DNA of 64,000 bases, taken from Apoda limacodes. Taxonomy: Eukaryota; Arthropoda; Insecta; Lepidoptera; Limacodidae. The translations under genes were made by a program, and so were the position numbers. Below are positions 44,434 through 55,089 of the stretch, piece by piece. The stretch is from assembly GCA_946406115.1 (NCBI GenBank), contig OX291545.1, forward strand, positions 3,286,001 to 3,350,000. Reading direction: 5' to 3'. Numbering within the stretch: position 1 is the first letter of the stretch; each line of letters starts with the position of its first letter. Below the pieces are notes generated by a model. It was given only the letters and a program-made list of their open reading frames with translations, searched no databases and was not told the DNA's origin.

Positions 44434-44745
44434 TCTATACTATAATATTATAAATGCGAAAGTGAGTTCGTTTGTCTTTTCTTCACATCATCGCAACTAA
44501 TTGAACTGAAATTTGGCAGAGGGATAGTTGAAGAAACGAAGAAGGACATAGGCTACTTTTTAACCCGGACAATACCGCAGTTTCTACAGAAATACAGACA
44601 GAAATACAGCTATAACTTTGCTGTAAGAAAATTCTTTACTAATCAAGAAGTTGTTGCCGTTAGGATTCCCACGCCGGTAAAAATATTTAAAAGAATTCGT
44701 AAGTCATAATTTTAAACTTTTTCTTACAGTCCGTGCTACTAGTAT
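44434..44745 (+). mobile_element. Helitron-like (Lep1-like) element
   Basis: The start TCTATACTATAATATTATAA then ATGCGAAAGTGAGTTCGTTT is the 5' end I know for lepidopteran Helitron-like repeats (TC start). Internal blocks are ACTGAAATTTGGCAGAGGGA and ACATAGGCTACTTTTTAACC, and GTTGCCGTTAGGATTCCCAC near 44650. A CTAGT near 44738 may be the 3' end. There is no coding capacity. Confidence 0.65.
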
Positions 44746-46385
44746 AAATTTATGAAAAAATAAGAAGGAAGTAAGAAGTACATGAGAGTGGAGTGGACGA
44801 CAAACGATTAAGGAAACGAATGCGTCGCGCTCTTCTCTCCAAAAACGCACTACATTATAGTCAACCCGAGGGGTCGACGCACTCTAATTAAAGGGCTGCC
44901 GATTTGGAATAGACCAGGTCCATCGAAGCTTTTCTATTAAAACGTAATAGTCACAGCCAAGGTAAATCGTCGATGTAGTATGTAGTACGTCGCCCGCGAG
45001 TGTCACATTACTTGGCGTCGCGAGCCCTTCTTATTTTTATTTTGTCGAATTGTAACTGAAATAAAGCTGGCGCGTGTAATAAAAATACCATTGGTACTGT
45101 TATTGCAGCAAGTGGGACGAAAATAGTCCGTCCGCCCCGCCCCGCGCCCCGCACCTGCCAAGCCTGAGGTAAATTATACTGAAAACTTTGATAACGACAC
45201 CTATAGGTGACTCGCAGCTCTAAGGAATATGCGTAAAGGCTTCGAATTATGCTCTGATCGTGGTTTTTAATTATTATTAACATATTTTTATTTATATTGT
45301 ATAATTATTTACTTTTGATTAAGTGTTCTTCGATACTAGATAATAAAAAAAAATATGTCCTAGTCCGTGTCGGAGATCGGTTTTGGCACTAACACACAGT
45401 ATCAACATTAATAAGACAACATATTAAGTGATTTTTTACCACAGATATTTGAGTTAGTAAATTTATATTATAATTTTTTTTATAAAAGTGTTCTTAGAAA
45501 CTTATTTAAATAAAGTTTGATCTTATTGATTTGATTGATATAAATATATTCAATATTTTTATTCAACAATATAACGAGACATAGATCAATATTGAGTAAA
45601 ATATATAACTGAAGTAGATCAGTTAGTAAAATAATATTATACATCCTGTATCATTCACTAGCAGAAGCAACTACCTGCTATGGTTTAAGTAGCTACGGAC
45701 TGACTTTTACATCACACCGAAATAAAATAAGAGAACTGCAAAAAGGTATTACTGAAACATTTGTAAGCTTAGATATAAACAACAAAATAAATAAAAAATA
45801 TGAACGACTGTTTAAAATATGAAGAATCATACCAGTCGAAAAAATAGTTAACTTAAGGGGAAATGTCCCGTTATTTTTCCCCATACAAACGTATTCTCCT
45901 GTTTCCTCCCTGAATTGTGGCATAAGAGCTGTTATTTTTTTATGTATGATAGATATACACAATCACTATGTCTGTATGTTTTGCTTTTTTTTAGATGTCA
46001 TTCCTATAAAAAATAGGGGCACTGTAAAAGTCCAAAAAAAACCTCTTTTTTATGACATCTTTAGACGTATGCTATACAAATATGACCACTAATTTAAAAA
46101 AAAACAAAACATACAGACACGGAATAATTCATTACCTTCAAGGTATTTTTTATTAAATTTGGTTAAGATTTGGAAAAGGAAAATGGGGAATACGATACCC
46201 CGATTTTGATGATTACAACTACGCAAAACAGCCCGAGGCGCAGTTGTCCCTATCGCACATCCGTATTTTGGACCGGGTCCTAGTGCGACAGCAAGTGTAT
46301 TTCAAATACCTATATCTGCATTGGCTAGGTTGGGATGTTTCCTCTTAAGGGTATTATTACTTGCGGATTACAATGAAAAAATAAA
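44746..46385. other. Gene-free stretch
   Basis: A short GC-rich run at 45130-45160 (CCCCGCCCCGCGCCCCGC) is the only notable patch. Some frames of 85-91 codons lack family resemblance. Confidence 0.45.
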
Positions 46386-46610
46386 TTTTATAAATAGGTT
46401 GCATAAATACCCGACCCGGTTAGTTCGTAAAAATACACTAGCAGTACCAAAGATATCTAATGATAACGGAATTAGAACAAAAAATGGGTAATACCTACTC
46501 TAATTAATGAGCTCCCATCAGATATAAAACAACAATATAATAATACTGGGGCAAGACAGCAGTTCAAAAACCTTTTAACAAAACACTATTTATCGCTATG
46601 CCCATAAAGT
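46386..46610 (+). pseudogene. Non-LTR retrotransposon ORF2, extreme C-terminus
   Basis: The plus strand reads NRLHKYPTRLVRKNTLAVPK, then after a shift PTLINELPSDIKQQYNNTGA and QQFKNLLTKHYLSLCP before TAA at about 46606. The pattern 'P.L.NELP..I' and a short basic end are typical of the last 50 residues of jockey/CR1-like ORF2. Nothing upstream could be followed. Confidence 0.6.
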
Positions 46611-47479
46611 AAATATGTGTAAGGTGTATGTATATATGTGTATAAATGTGTGCTTGTAAGCATATGTGAGTATATGTATTTAATATATAATTTTTAATTA
46701 GTTAACTGTGTGTGTAACCAGATATTATTTAACTACTAAAACAGAAACAACAGAAAGGGTATTTAGTATCTGTAGAAATCATGTCCGGTTTTAAAAAAAA
46801 TAATTTAACTAAATAAATTTTAATTTTAGTTTTTCCTGTTTTCTACGATATGTATCTTAAAGTTTTGTAATAGAAAAAAAGTGAGTACTATATGTAATTA
46901 CCTATAACACATCCGCAAACATCCGGGTAACATTGAAGCTGAAGTAATTTTTGTTATATACCCACTTTATTTAACAATGTGCAAGTTAAGACAAAATGTA
47001 ATTGACGTCTTAATATTAGCATTTATTTTTACTATTATTTTTTTTTATTCTGGAGTATTTTATTTTGTTGTAATAGGTTGTGATATTATTTGATAATATT
47101 GTGTTTGGTGTTCTTATTTAAAATTAGAAATGTATAGTACATTGAATATAATACCTACCTACATACAATGTATATACTTATGTAAGTGTAAGTTATCTGC
47201 ACGTTGACGCAAAAGCGACAGCTACTGTCGACGAACTGCTCTGCAGCCTGACAGAATATTAATATAGACTTTTTGTTGAAAATTAAATAAATAAATTAAA
47301 AAAACTTTATTTCAATAATTTAATAATAATCTACTTATTTTATCTCGTTCCATGACACAAGTCGTTATAAGTTTATTGAATTATTAATTAAAATTTACAT
47401 AGATTTGAACATGAGCTATAATGTTCATAAAGTATAACTAAATATTCTGTGAATATTCTAAGCGTCTACCTGTTGCCGT
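46611..47479. other. AT-rich DNA, possible retrotransposon 3' UTR at the left
   Basis: GTATATATGTGTATAAATGT-type sequence follows the ORF2 remnant. No other features seen. Confidence 0.4.
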
Positions 47480-48010
47480 TATCAATATCGAGCAAAATCG
47501 AGCAAAAAAATAACGTTTGTTGTATGGGAGCCCCCTTAAATATTTATTTAATTCTTTTTTTATTATTTGTTGCTATAGCGGCAACAGAAATACATCTTCT
47601 GTGAAAATTTCAACTGTCTAACTATCACGGTTCATGAGATACAGCCTGGTGACAGACGGACGGACGGACGGACAGCGGAGCCTCAGTAATAGGGTTCTAG
47701 TCCTAGGTGTTTAGCCGTTCGGCACACAGGTACTTTAGGGTAAAACAATAATTTTGAGCCGCAGTTCCTCAAAATATTTCCCTTAGGGGGGAGGTTATGA
47801 TGTTATCAACTTTTTGTATGTGATTTAAATTTTTTTTTTCAGAAACCCATCGTGTGGGGTATCAAATGAAAGTGCTTGATAAGTATAAAAATATACCACA
47901 CTATTACCTTTGGGCTACTTTTTTTCTTGAAATCCAAAAAGTATTTTCAAAACATACCAAGTTTGGGCCCCTCCAGGTAGAAGACGGATCAGTATTTTTC
48001 TCTAATATAT
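47480..48010 (+). repeat. Lepidopteran dispersed repeat (GGACGGACGGAC core)
   Basis: TTGTTGTATGGGAGCCCCCT, ATAGCGGCAACAGAAATACA, TCACGGTTCATGAGATACAG and CTGGTGACAGACGGACGGAC occur in the canonical order of a very common lepidopteran repeat, to about 47700. Downstream 47720-47960 contains CCATCGTGTGGGGTATCAAA TGAAA, another frequent lepidopteran block. Both are non-coding. Confidence 0.8.
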
Positions 48011-48084
48011 AACTTAAATGATAGTTTTTATCCTCATTTTTAAGCCCCTGAAAGCAATTTGGAAAATATTAAAATTTAATATTT

Positions 48085-49035
48085 TTTTTGAATGGAATAC
48101 ATGGTGTAGGTTTTCTTATACAAAAACAGCTCAAGAAAAACATAGAAAGTTACTTCGGCTTTACAGAAAGAGTCGCTTTACTCAACGTAAACATAGATGG
48201 CACCCCCTTATCTATTTTTCAAGTTTACGCCCCTACAGAAAAATCAAGCAGCGAAGATATAGAATACTTCTATATGACAATAAATACAGCAATAAAGGCA
48301 GCTGACAAAAACTTCATATTGGTGGGCGACTTAAACGCAAAAATAGGCTAGCCTAAAGACGAAGAATATGTACCTAATCATGAAACCAAATGGATACGGT
48401 ATAGGAAACAAAAGGGGCCAAAGACTGATAGATTTTGCTATTGAAACTAAACTTACAATATTTAACACTTTATTTAAGAAAAAAAGCAAAAACAAATGGA
48501 CTTTGAGCTCCCCTGATGGAAATACAAAAATGAAATTGATTTGTACTTACAAATAAAGCACATATATTTCAAAACTCAGAATTACTAAATGTAAACTACC
48601 CGAACGACCACAGGCCCGTAAGGGTAACACTGTCTCTCGCACATACAAAAAAGAGCAGAAGCAAATATAAAAATATTCGCAATATTAACTTGAAGTGGAA
48701 GAAACAAATAGACAAATACTTAGAAAGCCTAAATTCATAAGAATCCCGCCACCTTTTAGAGAGTTCAGAAAACTCCACAGTTCAGACACACTGCGATATA
48801 TAACATAATCAAGGTCATCACTAGAAGCTTACAGAACGATAAAAATTTGCGCAGCACTCGTACAATTTTGTCCGAGCATACGTTAATACTCATAAAAAGA
48901 AGACAGGAACTAGGAACTACAAAAAATTAACAAAAAAGTAGACAAATAAGAAACAAAATCTCAGCACTGTACAAACTCATAAGAAAGTACATAAAGAAAG
49001 ACTACGCAAACCACAGAGCACCCACTATTGAAAAA
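48085..49035 (+). pseudogene. Non-LTR retrotransposon endonuclease, decayed (RTE/related clade)
   Basis: The first frame (48088-48351) reads NGIHGVGFLIQKQLKKNIES, VNIDGTPLSIFQVYAPTEKS and FILVGDLNAKIG with the D-N pair. A second frame (48368-48556) reads NGYGIGNKRGQRLIDFAIET and KNKWTLSSPDGNTK. The SDH-equivalent region DHRPVRVTLS follows in another frame near 48605, and KRRQELGTTKN with ISALYKLIRKYIKKDYANHR near 48900-49015 is the linker. Related proteins are often mislabelled craniofacial development protein 2-like in databases. The start is missing and RT was not found; a 35-bp array begins at the break. Confidence 0.85.
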
Positions 49036-49044
49036 TATCGCTAC

Positions 49045-49155
49045 CAGACTTATCTTTATCTCAATCGAGAGCTTCCACGTTAACATATTTTTATTTCGAT
49101 CGAGAGCTTCCACGGTAACATATTTTTATCTCGATCGAGAGCTTCCACGGTAACA
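49045..49155 (+). repeat. 35-bp tandem array, 3 units
   Basis: TCGAGAGCTTCCACG recurs at 49065, 49100 and 49135 with ATTTTTATYTCGA between. It begins immediately after the retrotransposon linker codons are lost and is followed by AT-rich sequence. Confidence 0.93.
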
Positions 49156-49929
49156 TATTTACCCATTTCCTATCACCGCACATAATAAAATAAAGAAAGA
49201 TATAGAATACTTATTATCTCAATTGGACGTTGCAACAGGAAATCGTTTGACTAGATTTTTAGCACAATCATAACTAAAAGAATTTACTGAGAAGAACCAA
49301 TGCAAAGGTTAGTTTGTTGTCTTCTCTTTCTTTTGTTTTTAGTAACGGAGCGACGAGATGCGGATCGCCGTCATTTTTAGGCCCGAAAATGACAAAGCGC
49401 TAAGCGATTTCCGTTTTCGATTCATATACTCATAGCTAAAATAATAGCTTGCTATATATTCTTGCTATAAACTTCCTTAGTATACCTAATCAAGAAGTTG
49501 CCGTAGGAATCCCCATGTAGTGCCGTCCTTGATATCAGTTATCATAGTTGTTGTTTACAACAAAACCGGAGAAATTTGTGAAATCTTACACATTAAAAAT
49601 AGGAAATAGGTTTCAAAGTAATAAATAACTGTAAAATAACTGCAAATGGACGCGATATTGTCGGGAGCAGACGCTGCGACTCGCCGACTCCAAAGTTAGA
49701 GCACTACACCAAACATGTCGCCGGGTTAATGCTCGACACTCTATTTCCGAACGTAAATACTTATATTGAAGCAAAAGGAACTCGTCTCCCTGTCTGAGTG
49801 TCCGTCGGTCCCAGACATAACTAGGTACCTTCACTGTGAATGAAGTCGAATTTAGGCTTACAATTTTCACGTCCCCACGTCCACTTTTATCTCGGTACGC
49901 TGCTTTATATTAAGAACCTATATTAATTT
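49156..49929. other. Mostly unassigned
   Basis: AATCAAGAAGTTGCCGTAGG near 49487-49506 matches a block of the Helitron-like element at 44640, so a fragment of that family is present. No gene. Confidence 0.4.
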
Positions 49930-50430
49930 TTCGTTAATTTTAGTCGGGAGACATCCACTGCTGAATGTAGGCCTCCCCCATATGTTTCCACAACGGCCGG
50001 TCCTGCGCCGCCCGCACCTCTCCGATGCCCATCATGCCAACTGTTTGAGCTATGGCAGTGACTTTTGTTCTTCGGCAAATTTCCTCATTTTGGATTTTAT
50101 CGCGCCGATAAGAATCACCCAGCATGGCATGGAAAAAGGCCAACAGTTAGAGATCACGTTTCTGTACCATAAGTCATAACTGGTATGTGTGCTGTACTTG
50201 CCATTTATGTTGACTCCATGTCCATTTCAATTCAGAGGCTTAAACACATCTTCCAACTGAGTTGTGAACGTTTCGAAGAAATTACGTCTCCCTGTCTTAC
50301 ACCATTTTGCAGTTGGATTGGTTTCGCATTCTGATCTTGTATAGTCGGACAGACATCGTGGCTCTGTTATACAAACATTACAGCACTTTGATGTATCGAT
50401 AGTCATTATGGCACCGATGGAGAGGCTGTA
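49930..50430 (-). pseudogene. RTE retrotransposon RT to C-terminus, with deletions
   Basis: On the minus strand NAKPIQLQNGVRQGDVISS (about 50320-50265) is the RTE form of the RT GVRQG box. After a frameshift TTQLEDVFKPL and NGHGVNINGKYSTH follow, then MTYGTETW and SLTVGL near 50180. Next comes AMLGDSYRRDKIQNEEICRR and TKVTAIAQTV, and the ORF ends GEAYIQQWMSPD. The FADD active site and the stretch between STH and TYGTE have been deleted. The tail reads to about 49930. Confidence 0.85.
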
Positions 50431-50431
50431 G

Positions 50432-50573
50432 CATTATTTTTAATACCACTAAGGTGGCAAACAAGCTTACGGTCTGCCTGATGGTAAGCGGTCACCGTAG
50501 CCTATGGACGCTTACTTGCGCGTTGCCGCCCCTTCAAATATCTAATAACTTCTTTCTTGAAGAACCCCATACT
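50432..50573 (-). mobile_element. Family-A retrotransposon 3' tail
   Basis: CCACTAAGGTGGCAAACAAG, CTTACGGTCTGCCTGATGGT and AATAACTTCTTTCTTGAAGA match 890-1028 with one internal deletion of about 20 bases. It abuts the RTE fragment with only an AT-rich join. Confidence 0.85.
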
Positions 50574-51219
50574 ATGTTTTTATACTATTCCCATACTAAC
50601 CACTCACTACCTACAACGTTTTTTATTATTATTAATTCTTTAAAAAATTAAAGATTTGCAAAATATGGTATAAAATTTACATAACACAAAGTTTTTAGCT
50701 TCTGGAATTTAAAAATAGTAGATTATACAACAAGTCAAAAAAAGGTAATTTAATTCATGGGACTAAGTTGGATCCCAAGAGCAGCGACGGATTCTAGAGT
50801 AGAATCCTGAGCGGAGCGAGGGTTACGAAGGACTGAGGTGATTTTTTTTATCACGTGTTACTCAAATTTTCACCACTGACTGCGAGAAAATAAAAAGTAC
50901 TATATTGTACTTAATTTTTAGTTACTATATTAATATGTATCCTATTTTGGTATATATTCGGTAATTATTATTGGATGAAAGAGAACAAAGACATAAAACA
51001 AAAACAACAACAATTAAAACAATTTAACAATGGTCTCAAACTCAAAATGTTTTTATCCACTCAGTGAGTTAAAGTGAGTTTTATTCACTGTTATCGATGA
51101 ATAAAATGCTCTTTTGCGAGTGGCAATGTTGAAAAAACAATAAACGCCATGATCCTTCCTAAAAAAATATTATCACTTTTTTTTATTATTGTTATAACTA
51201 GGTTTCCTCTTGGTTTTCT
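50574..51219. other. Unassigned DNA
   Basis: No gene or element identified. Confidence 0.4.
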
Positions 51220-51370
51220 TCACGCACGCTAATATTCAACGGTGCACTTCAGGCTCGGGAGTGATGTACGTAACTAGGTCTTACCTCTTCAGAACGGTGG
51301 AAGTACTTGTACACAATTAACTCTTGAATTCAAGAGTCTGGCGCACTCAAAACTGTTCGCAAAAAGCTTG
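51220..51370 (-). repeat. Dispersed repeat shared with 3140-3290
   Basis: Read on the minus strand, GCCAGACTCTTGAATTCAAG AGTTAATTG, AAGTACTTCC and GAGGTAAGACCTAGTTACG match the 3.1-kb copy in order. No foldback is formed here, since only one arm is present. Confidence 0.6.
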
Positions 51371-51531
51371 TAACGGCAGCATGTGTCTGTACTGTTGTTA
51401 TTATATGTAGACAGCAGGTGGAGTCAATAATACAACGAAGGACGTATACTGCCAGAGATGCCAACAGTATTTCAGTTATCTGGATACTCTTAATACTACA
51501 GTTACTACTAATATACACAGCTTATTGTACT

Positions 51532-51778
51532 CGTACGTGCTCACATCTACCACTGTACGTGCTCACATCTACCATTGTACGTGCTCACATCTACCATTGT
51601 ACGTGCTCACATTTACCATTGTATGTGCTCAAATCTACCATTGTACGTGCTCACATTTACCATTGTACGTGCTCACATCTACCATTGTCCGTGCTCACAT
51701 CTACCATTGTACGTGCTCACATCTATCATAGTCCGTGCTTACATCTACCATTGTACGTGCTCACATCTACCATTTCCT
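51532..51778 (+). repeat. 22-bp tandem array, about 11 units
   Basis: The unit is ACGTGCTCACATCTACCATT plus GT. Variants (GTCCGTGC, ATTTACC) are scattered. Open frames over it repeat such motifs as VLTSTIVRAHIYHC and are not genes. Confidence 0.95.
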
Positions 51779-52058
51779 TACTACGTGCGTAGATTTAGAT
51801 GCGACGTACTTTCTTAAGTAGATGGATCATAAGGCATTGTATTTTGCTTATTATTATACCTATACTTATTCTACTTCCTATACTCTCCCCTTTCATTTTA
51901 TATTCTTTTATAAAATCTTTCATTCTAGTCTCGTCTTTATTCAAATAAAATACATCACGTTTCTAAATACTTTCCTATGTTAGCAAATTCTTTTCTGCCT
52001 GGCTTGTGAACTGTTTAACTATTTATATCGCATAACATAACAACGCAGACTGCTGTAC
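51779..52058. other. Unassigned DNA
   Basis: AT-rich sequence with no recognised feature. Confidence 0.35.
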
Positions 52059-52066
52059 ATCGTAGA

Positions 52067-52376
52067 TAGGGTTGCCATCCGTCCGGGTTTCCCCTGATTT
52101 GTCATAGTTTAAAGGGCGTCCGGGGAGCGTCCGGGCGGCTTTTCATTTATAGTCCGGGTTTAAATATCCTAAAAACTAAAAAGAACATTTCGTTTTGACA
52201 ATAGAGTAAAAAATTAATGCTAACAGTATCTTAAAACGTTAAAGAAGACTAAATTTAGTTTTTTTTTTTTTGAGTTTTAGGAGAGAAACCGTTGACATGT
52301 CCGAGTTCTAAGCTCCAAAGTCCTTGGTTTTCAAGCTTCTTGTCCTAGTTGCCAGATTTTAGAGATGGCAACCCTA
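52067..52376 (+). mobile_element. Non-autonomous hAT-like element with 8-bp target duplication
   Basis: The 310-bp element has terminal inverted repeats TAGGGTTGCCATC (52067) and GATGGCAACCCTA (52376). It is flanked by ATCGTAGA (52059-52066) and ATCGTATA (52377-52384), an 8-bp duplication with one mismatch. An 8-bp duplication and a GGTTGCCA-type end are typical of hAT. The interior (CCGTCCGGGTTTCCCCTG, GTCCGGGCGGC) has no open frame. Confidence 0.85.
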
Positions 52377-52384
52377 ATCGTATA

Positions 52385-52909
52385 CAATCCCTAACTTAAT
52401 TTGTTAATGCTTAAGCGACCTCAGTTGCACAATTTGCAAGGTTGTTCAATCGTACCTATTAATTTCCTAGTTTCGTTTTGGTTTTCAAGTTTGACGTTTT
52501 CTCGCAGTCTACCATTGGGATGAACCATTTTAACTAGTTGCAGAATTGTATTTGCAATTTCAAAAAAAATAATTTCGTATGCGATTTCGCCAAAAGCTTT
52601 TTATTGCTTGACATAAAAGTTTTATATAAAATAAATATTATTAAGTTTAATAAACTAAAATATATGAGCTACTTTTAACATCATCGTCTGTTTACCGTTA
52701 TTTATTTATTTAGGATAAAACTACTACTGAAAGTTTAGTTATTACTTATTCAAACTTCTATGCAGATATTTAAATTATTGTTGCCTAAAATATTGTAAAA
52801 CTTTTCTTATGTTGCTCGTAGATCGTAGTCCAGTCTCCGTGTCTGGTATTCTTAGGCAGTTGTTGCATTTGTTATCCGTGGTAACCCCAGTAGTACGTTG
52901 CTATATTGT
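52385..52909. other. Unassigned DNA left of the gypsy pol
   Basis: The first 450 bases are AT-rich without features; the last bases may already be decayed gypsy sequence. Confidence 0.35.
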
Positions 52910-54940
52910 AGTAAAGTGGAATGGGCCACTCCTTTGCATGTAGTAGTAAATGAAGACGGGAAAATGCGGTGACTATAGGGCACACATCGCAATCACAAAA
53001 ACATATAGTCCAATACCGAGATTACAGGATTTTACCTATATGCTAAATAAAAACTATATTTTTGCGTTAAGATCTCAATAGAGCGTTCCATAATATATCA
53101 ATAGCGCCGGACGACATAGAGAAAACCGTAATAATGACGCCCTTTGGCTTATTGAAAAATTAATTTTTAAAATTAAATTTCCAACATTAGGCTTCATGTT
53201 TCCGGAATGAAGGTCAAACATTCCAGAGATTCATAAACCATACGGTACTACATGGGTTGAGAGAGGAACAGGCAAGCAGAAACAAGCAGTCTAATCATAC
53301 GGTACTACATGGGTTGAGAAAGGAACAGGCAAACAGAAACAAGCAGTCTAACCATACGGTACTACATGGGTTGAGAGAGGAACAGGCAAGCAGAAACAAG
53401 CAGTCTAACCATACGGTACTACATGGGTTGAGAGAGGAATAGGCAAGCAGAAACAAGCAGTCTAACCATACGGTACTACATGGGTTGAGAGAGGAACAGG
53501 CAAGCAGAAACAAGTATTCTAACCATACGGTACTACATGGGTTGAGAGAGGAACAGGCAAGCAGAAACAAGCAGTCTAACAGACAAGTAGAAACAGGTAG
53601 TCTTACTTGGAAGATGATAGCTACGACTATTAAAGACAAACACTTACAGGCTATTAAAGACTTCCCAAAACCCAAAACAGTCGATCAGTTAAGGAGATTT
53701 TAAAGAATTTTAAATTTCTATCGATCTCTCATCCCGTTCGTCTGCATCTCATCATGCTATATACAGCACGAAAACAAGCTGAATTGAATAAGTTTTTACA
53801 CAGCAAGAAAAAAAAAGATTAAACCGCAATAGAATGGAATAAAGAGGCATAAGAAGCTTTCGAAAAATGTAAACAAGGGCTATGTAACGCAACATTATTA
53901 ACCTACCCGTCAGCAGAACCTATTTCCCTAATGACAGGCAGCCACTGGGATTCTATTCAAAAAAGTTAAATGTATCACATAAAAAATAGAGTGCCTATCA
54001 CAGAGGTCTTTTAGCGATACCGACCACAAGCTATTAATATACGCGTTAGCAAATGAAAATACCAAGAAAGAAACTTTTAGGCGAATTGGGCAACTCAGGT
54101 AAATTTAAGACCAATATGCAATATGTAAATGCTAGTTTAAACTTACTAGCAGACGTATTGAGTAGGATTCAGACAATTGCATGTCCTTCAACAATAGATT
54201 TCGAGATGCTCGATAAGGTACAGAAGCACGACAAGGAGCTAGCCGAATTATAAAGTGATAAAGTTAAAAAGATTTTGATACCAGGTACAGATATACTGGT
54301 TATATGTGAAACATCCAGTTCAGTTGCCAGACCATACCTACCGCAGAAATTAAGGACCAAAGCATACCAAATTGTCCACAGGATTGGTGATCCAAGTATA
54401 AGAGCTACACGCAAAGTGGTCAGTAAAAGATACTTTTGGCCACGCAGGAATACAAATATAGGGAAGGAAATGGACCAAAACCTGTTAGTCCGTGCCAAAC
54501 AAGTAATAACAATAATAAGCATATGCATATTTGCCAACATATCAAAGTTTTTGATATTAAATACATGGACAAAACTAGGATAATGCACTAAACATGTTTT
54601 GTCTTAAAATAAAGACGTTAACATTTTTAATTTCATAGGTAGGAAAAAAGGTCTATGACTCAGAAAACTGTCACAGAAGTAACAGCAACTGATATTCTGC
54701 CGTAGTCTGTTAAAGTAAAATAATATAAATAGTTGAGGTAAAGTATACAGGCATAATAAATAGCCACTAGGAAAGTTTCCGCCGTGTAATTTATATTGAC
54801 ATAGAAGGCCCGCTACCCACTTCTAAGTTCTCACAATAGTTGATAAAGCAGCGGGGTGGCTAGAAGTAATTCTAATGAAAGAGACATCATGGCCTGTAAG
54901 GTAGCTAAAACCTTATACGAAAACTGGATTGTTCGATTTT
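52910..54940 (+). mobile_element. Ty3/gypsy-type LTR retrotransposon pol: RT, RNase H, start of integrase (broken)
   Basis: On the plus strand pieces appear in pol order: ATPLHVVVNEDGK and CGDYRAHIAI (RT start, about 52930-53000), DLNRAFHNISIAPDD (about 53070), TPFGL, GQTFQRFINHTVLHGL (about 53200-53255). After a 57-bp array come KDKHLQAIKDFPKPKTVDQL and RRF (end of RT), WNKEA and LLTYPSAEPISLM (RNase H entry), TDHKLLIYALANE, and LADVLSRIQTI. The integrase zinc-binding region follows (VHRIGDPSIRATRKVVSKRY with FWPR), where the second His appears as Asp, then YIDIEGPLPTSKF with the first integrase Asp near 54800. Many stops and shifts show it is inactive. Its integrase resumes at 56629. Confidence 0.9.
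53239..53580 (+). repeat. 57-bp tandem array, 6 units, inside the gypsy RT
   Basis: Units begin at 53239, 53296, 53353, 53410, 53467 and 53524 and each starts CATACGGTACTACATGGGTT. Fifty-seven is a multiple of three, so the array is read in the RT frame as NHTVLHGLREEQASRNKQS, apart from one TAG at 53440. The first unit's NHTVLHGL is the RT sequence itself; the palm segment with the catalytic YxDD box that should follow is missing. The array therefore both grew from and disrupts the RT active site. Confidence 0.96.
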
Positions 54941-55089
54941 ATTTATTTATTTGTACAATTGTAAACTAACAGGAGACCCAAAACGTTTACAATCAAGTTA
55001 AATTAATTATACACTTACTTACTAATTTATTTTAAATTGGTTTACACAACATAAAAAAAATAACAAACAGAGGACACAATAGTCAGCAA

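Noticed and set aside
48088..48556. Host gene 'craniofacial development protein 2-like'
   Set aside because: That label in databases is commonly attached to non-LTR endonucleases; the GDLNAKIG and linker motifs, frameshifts and context show a retrotransposon.
51418..51817. Overlapping open frames of 68-124 residues with HIYHC repeats
   Set aside because: Translations of the 22-bp array.
53295..53675. A 126-residue minus-strand frame rich in Cys and Leu
   Set aside because: Antisense to the 57-bp array in the gypsy RT; the plus-strand reading explains the sequence.
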